Assembly: GCA_000827325.1 (NCBI GenBank)
Contig: KN832889.1
Span: 533,389 to 597,388 of the forward strand
Length of the DNA: 64,000 nt
Direction: 5' to 3'
From: Oidiodendron maius Zn
Taxonomy: Eukaryota; Ascomycota; Leotiomycetes; Myxotrichaceae
The translations under genes were made by a program, and so were the position numbers. Numbering within the stretch: the first letter of the stretch is position 1; the number at the start of each line of letters is the position of its first letter. The notes under the pieces were generated by a model. It was given only the letters and a program-made list of their open reading frames with translations, was not told the origin of the DNA and did no database searches. Shown piece by piece: positions 43,549 through 54,448 of the stretch.

Positions 43549-45701
43549 CTAAGACCCGATCTGATACCCATCCAACTTTGCCCTGACAAGTTCGACGTCA
43601 TCCTCCATATCCGTTTCCAGAATACTCACATCCAGATCCTCCATATCCTCATCACTCTCATACTCCTCCCCGACCTCCATGCCGTCCTCATCCGTTTCCT
43701 CCTTATCTGGATCATAATCACTCGTCGAATCATCATCTTCCTCACTCCAGTAATCCCTTTCATATATCCCTTGCTTAGCTAGTTTCTGCCTCTCATGAGC
43801 CCTCCTTAGCACTTCCCTCATCTTCTCCGTATCCTCATCTACCAGTTGTGGACATCCAGCACATACCCTCTCAAACCTCTCAAGTATCTTTTCAGGCGTA
43901 ATATCCACTCTCCCATTATCCCCAATATTGCAAGATGCATACAGATGATGCGGTTGCATGACATCCTGCAACATCGGGACGTCCGCCGCGAGAGCGTACC
44001 GTCGTTCTTCAACCCGGCGTTCGTGGTGCTCCAAAGCCTCCTTAACTCGATTGTCGAGCTCTAAAAGCTCATGTCGGCGGACATCATCTGCGTGGAACGA
44101 TAGGACGGCCGCAGAACCCCATTCGTATATTGCGTGCATCCATTTGCGAGATAGGGACTGCGTGTGTCGAGGGTTTTCGTCGAATGTAGTTTCATGAAGG
44201 ACTTTTTGGCGCCGGAGGAATTTGTGGTATTGAGGTGCTTGGAGCGGGAAGGATGATGGCCAGTCGAATTCGTGAAGAAGGGCTTTGTGGCGGAGGAAGT
44301 CCTAGTCAATGTCAGTCTCCAGATCAGGTCAATGTAAATTTGACCCGTACCATACGTCTGTGAGCGATATACCTAGGTCCCTCCTCAAAAACAGCTCCTC
44401 GTCCAGCAGGAATAAAAGTCCCAGTTAGAAACCCATCAATCCAGTCCTGCAAAAGTTCCTCAATAGGTTTTCTCTCAAACACCAAATCCTCCCACTTCGG
44501 ATCGCGGGTGTTAGGATCAATTACATTGTACTCTTTGATTACGAGTCCATCACCCGTCCTTGTATCAACATACAGCGCCGTCCCATAACTCTCTTGCGAG
44601 AAATCCGCGAGCTGTAATACGTGAGGAGGCATCTTCGGTCCCCAGCCCTCATATTTCCTCTCGTTCTTCGGATCCCGCCGTAATCCTTCAATCGTATCGT
44701 GGATTCGTGCCAGAGGAGCTATCTGATAACCCTCACGCTCACGCTTGGATGAGAATTGGGGGAGAAGACACATCAACTCTACGACAGTGGGATCAAGAGG
44801 AGGATCACAGGCTTGTGCCAAAGCCTCGATCTCTGCACATTGATTAGGCGTCACTTGCGTGATGCAAATTGGCGGAGTCTGATCGACATCATCTGCAATC
44901 TCCTGCGCAGGTTCAGGCATAACAGGGGGAAGGACTGGTTCTGTCTCCACTGCCTTTTCTGCTTGTGCAACAGCGTCATAACTCTCCACTCTCTTCTCAA
45001 ATCTCTCTATAAGCGCTTTGCACCTTGTCTTGACACCAAACTCCTCATTTCCCGGCACCGGATCAAGCTTGCAGATCGCAATGAGTACTTTACAGATCTC
45101 TGTCGATTTGACAACTTTGGCCTCCAGATCAGGCGTATCTTCAAGTTTCTTGAGAAATCTCGAGAGCTCAGGGAGTTGCTCTGCTGTCGGCGATTTGTCT
45201 ATCGACAAGAAGCCTTTTTGGAGTTTGTATCGAAGGAATATGACTGGGAAAGTGTCAGCATGAGATAAAGAATTTGGTGGAGGGGTGGATTTGGGATGCG
45301 TTACTAGCTTTCTCATCTAAAGGAGCAAGTTTAGGGTCTTCTACAACACCTGGAGATATCTGCCGCTGAGGGGGGGGAGGAACCGAATTTGTTACCTTTC
45401 TAGACTGCGGACTTCCTGTCTTCTGGGCGTGCGATTTGACAATATCATCCCAACTCCAGAAGTTTCCATTTTGGGCTTGAATAACGAGTAGCTGTAGCCA
45501 GAGACTCGCAATCTCCTTTGGTCTGAATAATGGTGTCTCGTTGCGGACTTCGATAGGGAAAGTTGAGATTTCTAGCGGTTCGGAGGGACAAGGCAGCGAC
45601 GCGATTGGCAAGTGGGGTTGTTCGATGTGAGATTCATGCCCTTCTCGCGTTTTGAGCCTTGGGCAGAAGGAAGCTTCTGCTGTGGTGAATTTGATGTTCA
45701 T
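43549..45701 (-). CDS. Nuclear protein with LEDGF/TFIIS N-like helical domain and acidic tail
   Basis: Three exons, 45305-45701, 44351-45243 and 43549-44301, in phase, giving 680 residues. The first intron (GTAACG...CCCAG, with CTGACA as branch) joins KA to IIFLRYKLQKGFLSIDKSP. From there to about residue 225 the sequence follows the four-helix pattern of the LEDGF integrase-binding/TFIIS N-terminal domain (LSRFLKKLEDTPDLEAKVVK, then ICKVLIAICKL and NEEFGVKTRCKALIERF), as in fungal PWWP-type chromatin proteins. No PWWP domain is visible upstream. The middle region is of unknown family. The last 90 residues are very acidic (runs such as WSEEDDDSTSDYDPDKEE). A transcription- or chromatin-associated role is inferred. 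The copia element starts 80 bp upstream of its ATG. Confidence 0.72.
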
Positions 45702-45781
45702 TTTGATGTCGATGGAAGATGGAGAAGTTGTTGCCTCGCGTTTCGTGAGAAGTTAGTGGCGGGTCACAGCTCGGGGGGTGT

Positions 45782-46029
45782 TGTCAGAGTTTGCTTATAT
45801 AATTGATACCCAATCCGGTGGATTGAAGCCCAACCCTAGAAGCATATAAACCCCTAAGCCAGAGGGTTATATCCTTAATTAATTGAAGCACTTACATACC
45901 CTTTACAGCCCTATTTACGTGCCCTTTTACGGTTCATTGTTCTGCCAGTATAACCTGTAGAGGATATTACCGATACGTTGTAGTTGTAGCCGTATTAAGT
46001 TTAGCGCTGTATTGCTCGTAAACCTGACA
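45782..46029 (+). repeat. 5' LTR of the copia element
   Basis: 248 bp, starts TGTCAGAGTTTGC and ends AAACCTGACA. Differs from the 3' LTR by roughly four substitutions, including C in place of T after GATACC and GAAGCC, as expected if the 3' copy suffered C-to-T changes. Confidence 0.95.
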
Positions 46030-46048
46030 GGTTATAAGCCCGGCTCTT
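46030..46048 (+). promoter_or_regulatory. Candidate primer-binding site (half initiator tRNA)
   Basis: Directly after the 5' LTR the sequence GGTTATAAGCCCGGCTC looks like the complement of the anticodon-arm region of an initiator methionine tRNA (expected GGTTATGAGCCCGGC-type), with one G-to-A difference. Copia-type elements are known to prime with a half initiator tRNA. The match is from memory of the general tRNA consensus, not a search. Confidence 0.45.
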
Positions 46049-46052
46049 TAAC

Positions 46053-49000
46053 ATGGCTTCAACTACAACCCCTCTTACGGATAGCAACCAGTATTACGCT
46101 TCGAAATACAGTCGCATCGCCATATTCACAGGTGATAACTATACAGCCTTTGCAACGACCTGCCGCACTGCCCTAGTAGTGGTAGGAGCCTGGTCTATCG
46201 TTGATGGCACTGAAATTAGACCTGCTGGTGCTGGTGCAGGGCACCGAGACTGGGATGATCGCAATCGAAAGGCTATACAGCTGATCAGCAGCTCAGTCAG
46301 CGCACCGTTCCAGCCTCGTATTACAGATAGTATTAATGAGGAGGACGCCAATATAATATAGGCTGAACTAACTAAGGAGGATCGAGCTACAAGCAGGGTG
46401 CACCAGGCTAATCTATACTCTCAATTCAACCAAGCTGCTTGGAACCCTCAAACCGAATCAATTCGAACCTTTCAAGCTCGACTAGAAGAGTTTAGAGCTT
46501 AATTAGTCAATACAGAGCGTACAATCAATAAGAATGATATAATGTGGAGGATAATATCCGCAATCCCGGATGAAGGAGACTGGAGGTAAGCCAGACAGTT
46601 CTGCTTGCAAGACAATTTGGACCTTGCAGCTATTATCACAACCCTACAATCTTACAAAAAACCTGTTACAGGTACTCCAGGATCGGCTGCAGCTGGAGCT
46701 ACAGCTACCCTAGCTAATTCAGGGCCGAATTCTGGATCCTAGCGTCCTACAGGCCGTAACAATACAAGAGGTGGCCGCAGAGGATCTACAAGAGGCCACA
46801 GGCGTGGCTATAGAAGAGGAATACAAAAGGGTGGAAGAGGAGGTCATTCACAAGGCAACAAGGACACCTGCTTCTTCTATAATAAGCAGGGACATCTGCA
46901 ACACAATTGCTTCAAATACAAGAAGGTAAAAGAGGCTCTTAATAACCAGGGAGAAAAGCATATAAATACAGTCTCTCATGTCTCTCATTTCAATCAAACA
47001 GAGCCAGATTGTTCCCTCTATCCGACTGACAATGAATACGCCTGTATAACCAACTCAAATGGATCCTGGGCAGTGGATTCGGGTGCAACGTGTTATTTTA
47101 GTGGATTTACAGGTAATTTTACAGCCCTGAAGCGATAGGCAACCCCACGGATAATGAGGACAGCAGATAATACAGCATTTAAGGCTCTTGGTTCAGGAGA
47201 CATTGAGCTGCAGACAACCTACAGGCCGTATATCCTACAGAACATATGGTTCACACCAGAATTCAGCTGCCAGCTAGTCTCAACTGCAATGCTTAATGAT
47301 GAGGGTATTGCAGTAACCTTTGAGAACTGCAATTTACAAGCAACCTACAGATCAAATACAGTATTCTCAGGCTCCGGGAAGCTAGGACTATATTATATTG
47401 ATTTACGGACTGATTCAGCAATGGCAACAACCTCAACGCTATCGTCTACAGACGTAGGCTCTGGAATCCTGCCTGTAACACAGTCGCTGCAAGAGCTTTG
47501 GCACAATCGTCTCGGTCATCCGAATTATCGGACTGTAGAAAAGATACCAGAGCATACAGATAGGATATCCTTCTGTAAATTGACTGCAGCAGATCAAATT
47601 ACAGGTGATACAGTATATGAAAGCTGTTTAGCTGGCCGTATAAAGGAATCCTTTAATAAGAAGACTGATACTCGTACTACAGGTAAGCTAGTGCAATTAT
47701 ACTGTGATATATCCGGAATACAGGATAAGAGCATCCGAGGATATCGATACTTCTTACTGGTTATAGATGATATAACTAGATGTACCTGGATCCGTTACCT
47801 TAAAAGCAAATCCGTACAGGACTGTATCCCTGTCTTTAAGCAACTAGTCAATAAATTAGAATATAAAACCAGCTGTAACGTGGTATATATACGGGCCGAT
47901 AATAGCAAAGGAGAGTTTGGATCTGAATTTCAAGGCTATCTAAACAATAAGCATATTATATTCAAGCCGTCCCCAGCATACAAACACTCCCTGAACGGAG
48001 TGATCGAAAGGGCCATGGCAGTGGTCAACAAGACAGCCAGGTCGATCCTATATAGGGCAAAGGCTCCCTTACGGCTCTGGTGCCTTGCAACAGAGTATAC
48101 AGTCTATTTGAAGAATCGACTGCTGACAACTGCCCTTCCCTGGGGTGACTCTACAGATGCATGTATACCACTGCAGGCGTTTACTGGCCTGAAGCCAAAT
48201 CTGAACGTCTTATAGACCTGGGGATATACAGCATACCCTCTAAATTCGCTCGAACGGATACCCAGGAAGTGGGATCCTAGAACACGAGGAGAGCATGTGT
48301 TTATCGGCCTAAAAGGCAATAAGATCTGGAGGTTCTTGAACCTAGAGACCCTGAAAGAAGAGGTCTCTGTAGACGTTAAATTCTATAAGTTCAAGTTCCC
48401 TATTATAGCTGAAGATGCTAACGGTCGACTGTTACCTAGGAAGCCTGTACTAGTACCTATAGACACCCTGCAGCTGCTAGAGCTCAGAACAGGAGCATCT
48501 GGAGCTAATTTACAGCCGCTAGAGCATCCTGCTAATGCGTCTAGGACTGATTTACGGACGAAAGCTGCTATTATAGACTATATCTCATCTGAGAAGCAGA
48601 TTCAAGAGGCTTAGACTCCTGGAAACAGTACAAGTGCTGAGTATTCTGGCTATAATCTACCTGTACAAAAGACGGTTAGGTTTACAGAGGCAGATAGTAC
48701 AAGAGGTGAGGCTGTTGAGCCTATATAAGGTAGCAGAGGAGTTTTACCTGCACTTAGAGTCAGTAGTGAAGCTATAAAGGCATTTCCTGATCTCTCTGGT
48801 AGAGGTGTATTACCCGCCCCTTCTTATAATAGGGAGTTATAGACTAAAGGTCTAAACTTAGCAGCTATCTTTAAGCAAACACGGTCCGGTAGAGTGCTTA
48901 AGCTGACTGTTTTCACTGAATCTGTAGTATAGCTTGTTATAGAGCTACAGGCCGTCTATATTAAGGGTGATTCTAGTTCAATTAAGGTCCCTGCTGTACC

Positions 49001-50575
49001 CTTTAAGTCTGTTTCACTCAAGGAGGCTATAAAGGAGGACGCTCCTATATAGAAGAAAGTGCTATTAAATGAACTTCAGTCCCTGAAGAATATATATACC
49101 TTCTTGATTGTTCCGGTCCCTAAAGGCTGAAGGGTAATCTAATATAGGTGGGTTTTATAGAAGAAACTAGATGCTAAAGGCGACCTGGCTAGACATAAGG
49201 CCAGGGTTGTAATTAAGGGCTTTGAATAACAGTATAGTCTTGATTACTTTACTACCTTTATATCTGTTACTAAGTTTAATATGTTGCAGGTCCTTCTTGT
49301 TATTATTATAGAACTAGACCTTGAAGTAGATTATATTGATATTGATACTATATTCTTGAATCCTACTTTAAAGGAGGAAGTTTATATAGAGTTACTGGAG
49401 TATTTTGAGTTATTATACCCTGATATTAAGCCTGGAACCTGTTTACAGCTCTTAAAATCTCTTTATAGATTGAAACAAGCTCCTAGAGAGTGGTTTTAGG
49501 AAGTCAATTCATTCTTCTAGAGCTTAGGATTTAATCCTATAGATACAGATCCGAATCTCTTTATCTGTAATAGAGTATATATATTACTTTATATAGATAA
49601 TATACTAATTGTAGGCTGCCCAGACGATATTGCAGCTATAAAGCAGCAAATTGCAGCTAAGTGGAAGTGTAAGGATCTAGGACTAGTTACAACATTTGTC
49701 GGCTTTTAAATTATAAGGGATCAAGTAGCTAAAACCTTGATTATTTATTAAATAGCCTATATTACAAGACTCCTGGAACGATTTAAGCTTGATAAATCTA
49801 ATCCTATATACTTACCGATTCCAGCCAATACAGTCCTAAAGCTTAAGCTAGATATTTATCCTATAAACCAAAACTAACTGCTACAGCCTGTTAAAACAAC
49901 AGTCTATAGGCAGGCTGTTGGTTGCTTGCTTTATCTGATGAATTGCACTCGTCCTGATCTATTGTATCCAGTTGGACAGCTAGCTAGATATATACAGAAC
50001 CCTTGGATTGATTACTTACAGCTTGTAAAGCAGGCCCTTCACTACCTCAATGGTACCTGAAACCTAGGGATCAGATATCAGTTTATAGGCAAGAGACCTA
50101 ACCCTTACAACCTGTATTCTGATATGACCTGGGGCTCCGAAAGTGATTGTATATCCTTTCAAGGCTGGGTTGTTACTAGGGTAAGGGGAGCGATATTATA
50201 GGCATCATAACACTAGCGGTCTACAGCCTTAAGCTTAATAGAGGCTGAGTTTATGGCTGCTAGTGAAGCCGCAAAAGAAGTAGTATAGCTTGAAAAGCTT
50301 ATTACGGCTCTTAACAACTATGTTACAGAGCTACCTACACTCCGCTATGATAACTTAGGAGCAGTGTTACTGGTTTATAACCTGAAATATTATACAAAAT
50401 CAAAGTATATAGACATCCGTTATATGTTTATACAGAACGATTTGATTGCTTAAAATAGACTTAAAGTCGAACATATCCCTGGCTCGGATCAGCCAGCCGA
50501 TATACTCACTAAGCAACTGCCAGTTGAAGCAATGCAGAGGCATATGCAAACCCTAGGTATAAGAAGAGCCTAGAG
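46053..50575 (+). pseudogene. Degenerate copia Gag-Pol
   Basis: One long polyprotein frame broken by stops. Gag starts MASTTTPLTDSNQYYAS; its first stop is TAG at 46359-46361, where related proteins would have Trp or Gln. The nucleocapsid knuckle CFFYNKQGHLQHNC (about 46870-46911) has Tyr where the second Cys belongs. The protease core is WAVDSGATCYFS (about 47069). The integrase has LWHNRLGHPNYRTVEKI, YESC for the expected CxxC, and the acidic residues in YCDISG, IRADNSKGEFGS and NGVIERA. The reverse transcriptase has RHKARVVIKGFE, YIDIDTIFLNP and LYIDNIL (YVDD box with Asp changed to Asn). RNase H ends with PADILTKQLP. These changes together indicate an inactive, RIP-altered copy. Confidence 0.93.
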
Positions 50576-50772
50576 TTGTATCAGGGGCACTCTTATACCG
50601 TAATACAGACCCTTTCAGGCCTGTAGAGCTGCTGAACTTCCTATAAGGGAGACGTAAGCAGGCTACAGCTGTAGCTATAAGCTTACAGGCCGTTACAGGA
50701 GTTAATGAGGCCTAGATATCAGTGAAATACAGAGCTCAAGGTTGAGGCTTCGGATTATAACGCAAGGGGGAG

Positions 50773-51020
50773 TGTCAGAGTTTGCTTATATAATTGATAC
50801 CTAATCCGGTGGATTGAAGCCTAACCCTAGAAGCATATAAACCCCTAAGCCAGAGGGTTATATCCTTAATTAATTGAAGCACTTATACACCCTTTACAGC
50901 CCTATTTACGTGCCCTTTTACGGTTCATTGTTCTGCCAGTATAACCTGTAGAGGATATTACCGATACGTTGTAGTTGTAGCCGTATTAAGTTTAGCGCTG
51001 TATTGCTCGTAAACCTGACA
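50773..51020 (+). repeat. 3' LTR of the copia element
   Basis: 248 bp, preceded by the polypurine tract AAGGGGGAG at 50764-50772 and followed by the GGTGT target duplication. Confidence 0.95.
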
Positions 51021-51025
51021 GGTGT

Positions 51026-52010
51026 GATAAAAAGTTCCGACCGTGTGTTAAATCAGGCATCAACTTAGGTCGCGGGGGGTGTGTTGCTTAACCTAAAGCA
51101 GCTAAGATCCGTATATTATATAAGCCTCACGTGACGGTTATTTATTACAACACGTGATCAAAATTTCTAAAAGAAATTTATGCCTAAGGCTGACACACAT
51201 TCGGAACTTTTTATGACAACCCCCTGAGCTGTAACCCGAATGTTTTGCTAGCGGGGTCACACATGTCAGTAAACGGACGGCGTGGCTCTGTGGAGTTCAA
51301 CCCCACCATAGCCGAGCTCATCGGTTCAGCCAACCATACAATTGATCAGCGATGACTTACTGAAGTATTTTCTAAACGATCCGAGATACTGACGTCAATT
51401 TCAGTAAAGAGCAACTGAGGAGATGGAGAAAACACCAAACAATGGTCGTATTCGTCCAGTATTTCTTTACCCCGGAGTGTTCTAGACATACGCGGCCAGG
51501 GAACCTCATCAGCTTTTACGACCTGACGATATCATCAGATATAAGTCGTACGGCTTTTGGATGCACAGATTTCTGTGCAATGGCTTGCAGCTTGACTGCC
51601 TGACAATCAAATTGGCTATTCCTCAATGATGCTTTGAGAGGAGGGGTATTCCGGCGGGTTGGCTTAACTGGAATGGGGGCAATGCCCCCGCAACGCCGTT
51701 ATGCGTGCTCCCCTCTGCAACTCTGTGGGGTAATAATGTTGTGGACTGTGGGGGAACGAGATTTGTGGAGTAGGGTAGGTCGTCTGATATTCTGACAAAT
51801 CCGACATCGAGAAAGCGGTTACAATTCGTATATATGTAGGCAGGAAAGCCAGCCAAGTGGAAAGTTTTTGCTTCTATTCCCTTCGAGCCTTTTCCCTGGT
51901 TACTTTTTCCTGATTGCCTTTTACAATTAAAAAGATTAAGTTAAGCAGACTCCTGCTCTTAGAAGTCCTTGGTCCTGCATATTATTCCCTCCCTGGCTCG
52001 TCAGGACATC
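51026..52010. other. Intergenic region between the copia element and P450 B
   Basis: Part of the original upstream flank of the LEDGF-like gene, plus the promoter of P450 B. No gene supported; the frame at 51623-51856 (-) has no family features. Confidence 0.4.
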
Positions 52011-53741
52011 ATGCTTTTCACCCTATCCTGGAAGGCCATTTTTATGGTATTTCCTTCTATTGTTAGTATATCTCTTGTATTATCCGGTAGACTTTAAGTG
52101 GTCTTTAACGGTACAATACAGGCGATCGGATATTTCCTTTGCAACTGTGTATACAATGTTTTCTTCCATCCTCTACGCCATTACCCAGGCCCGAAGCTAT
52201 GGGCAATGACTCGCATCCCATACACGCGGATGTTCCTATCAGGAAAAGGGCATATTCAAATACTCAAATTTCATAAGCAGTACGGTCCCGTGGTCCGAAT
52301 TGCGCCGGAATTCTTGTCGCTCAGTCACGAGGATGCAATGAGGGAAACACGCGGTCACCGGAAGGACGGCAAGGCTCCGCTGGAGAAAGAGCCTATTCAT
52401 CATGCTGACCTTCAAAAAACTATTTTTGGTGCCACTCGTGAAGACCATATACGATATCGACGGGCGGTGGCTCACGGATTCTCCGCCAAAGCCATGCAGG
52501 ACCAGCAGTCACTCATACAGACCTATGCTAGTGCGCTGATACGACGTCTTCATGAACAGTGTGATGGAGGTTTCAAGGCATTAGACATGGTCAAGTGGTT
52601 CAATTACGCAACGTTCGATGTTATTGGTGACCTATCGTTCGGTGAACCATTTGGATGTCTCGAAAACTCAAATTATCATCCGTGGGTTGCACTTATCTTC
52701 GACGTCGTCAAGGATTTGACATGGAGGCTGAGTATGAAGCGTTATACGCATTTTGCACCTCTTTTAAAGTATCTCATCCCGAAGAAGGTCACGAATAAGT
52801 TTGAGGAGCATAGCAGACTCTCTCAAGCTAAAGTGAAGAAGAGACTTTCGATGCGAAGTGACAGGCCCGATTTTATCGGCTCAATGATAAATGCTCGTGC
52901 GAAATCCGAAAGTGTAAGCAAATATTACACTACAGCTTTGGAAACAGGAAATGGCTCACTAACCGATCTTGAGTAGAATATTTCTCTCAGTGAAATTGAG
53001 ACGGTTGCAGCCCAGCTCATTATCGCCGGGTCCGAAACGACCGCCACAACCCTCTCCGCAACGACTTACTACTTAAGTAGACACCCTAGTGTGCTGGCCA
53101 CGCTATGTGCCGAAGTCCGTTCATCCTTCAGTAACGAGGAGGAGATAACCTTAGTTAGCGTGCAAAATCTACGTTACATGCTGGCTGTCCTAGATGAATC
53201 GATGAGAATGTATCCGGCGACACCTGGCGGGCAGCCTCGTCAGGTTGGTGAGGAGGGCGACATGGTCCTAGGGCAGTATGTTCCTGGCGGTGTAAGTAAA
53301 CCGGAATGTTACACCATCCGTCTGACAAGACTAACAAGCTATGCGGTGTAGACTAAGATTGAAATATGGCACTGGGCACTATACCATAATCCAAGCTGTT
53401 TCACGAAACCTGACGAGTTCGTGCCGGAGCGATGGCTGGATGACCCACAGTTTGCCGCAGATAAGAAGGATGCTTTTCAGCCCTTCTCAGTTGGCCCGCG
53501 GAGCTGTATTGGAAGAAAGTAAGTCTTAACAAGTTCCCAATGTGACAACTAGAGCTAACGCTACAATTTACTAATTAGCTTGGCGTATGCTGAAATGCGT
53601 CTTATTATAGCACGACTAATATGGAATTTTGATATCCAGCTAGCAGAGGGTTCAGAAAATTGGGATCAAAGAAGTAATGTTCTTCTGCTCTGGGAAAAGC
53701 CGGGGTTGTATATTTATTTAAAACCGAGGGAGATAACTTAA
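52011..53741 (+). CDS. Cytochrome P450 B (CYP65-like)
   Basis: Second P450 of the isotrichodermin-hydroxylase-like family. Five exons, 52011-52046, 52122-52913, 52977-53291, 53352-53518 and 53579-53741, all in phase, giving 490 residues. Exon 1 ([12 protein letters not shown]) completes the membrane anchor. The apparent stop before the I-helix (TAG at 52974-52976) is the acceptor of a 63-nt intron with a CACTAAC branch site. Landmarks: HYPGPKL hinge, [14 protein letters not shown]-helix [12 protein letters not shown], ExxR in [14 protein letters not shown], and the haem loop [11 protein letters not shown] with Cys at about 433. Apparently intact. It lies directly downstream of the copia insertion and next to the efflux pump, which it converges on. 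Confidence 0.92.
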
Positions 53742-54448
53742 TTCTTATTATTACTAGTAATAGTACATAGAGTTGGGGTAACTTATATGAGATGTGACCC
53801 ATTCAAAGAAGCATAGCTCTACTAGGTATCGAAGTAGCCTTATTTAATCAAATAACTATGTAATTTGCACTAGTAACTGTGGCCCCAAGAGTCCCCACGT
53901 AGCCGACATCATCCAGGTTGGCTACAGCGATACGCCAATTTTCAGCGATGTGCCGCTTTTCTCTGATAAAAAGCGACACCTTTTTGTTCATTAGTTATTA
54001 CCTCCCCACCACCGTGCCTTGTTTTGATTCTGAAGGAGGAGAACGACTGCTAATATGCCTAGATATCGTCCAAAAAAGGTACTGGGACTAAGCTTCTAAG
54101 TCCCGCCGCCCTTTCTTTGCACTAGAGCCCTATTGGCATGGGCTGTCCTACAGCTGTGTTAACCCTACATTCTTGTCTGCTACGCTGGTAAATTTCTAAA
54201 CTCACTCTGCCGACAAATTCTGAACCGTTCTACTCTGGGGATAATTGGCTCAAAATCAGTAGATAAATACAATAGTCAATTATTTTATGTCAAGTTCCAT
54301 AAGGTCACATTAAGCTGCCAACAAATACAAAGGTTATACCTTCCATCTGGTTTAGAGCCTCTTGCCTGAGACTCAGACACTCTGCCTTATGAGTCAAAAT
54401 ACTAACCGCAATAACACGACCAGGAACTTCATCACGTTTTTTGATCAC
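53742..54448. other. Convergent intergenic region
   Basis: Between the 3' ends of P450 B and the efflux pump. Nothing recognised. Confidence 0.4.

Larger units (their letters stand above)
45777..51025 (+). mobile_element. Ty1/copia LTR retrotransposon, full length, RIP-damaged
   Basis: 5' LTR 45782-46029 and 3' LTR 50773-51020 (248 bp each, TGTCAG...CTGACA, about four mismatches seen), flanked by the perfect 5-bp duplication GGTGT (45777-45781 and 51021-51025). A purine tract AAGGGGGAG abuts the 3' LTR. The domain order protease, integrase, reverse transcriptase, RNase H identifies the copia superfamily. The coding region is interrupted by many TAG/TAA codons, mainly in contexts explained by CA-to-TA or TG-to-TA change, so the copy cannot be autonomous. 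It inserted 80 bp upstream of the LEDGF-like gene. Confidence 0.96.

Noticed and set aside
52974-52976. Apparent stop before the I-helix of P450 B
   Set aside because: It is the TAG acceptor of a 63-nt intron; the spliced frame continues into SETTATT.
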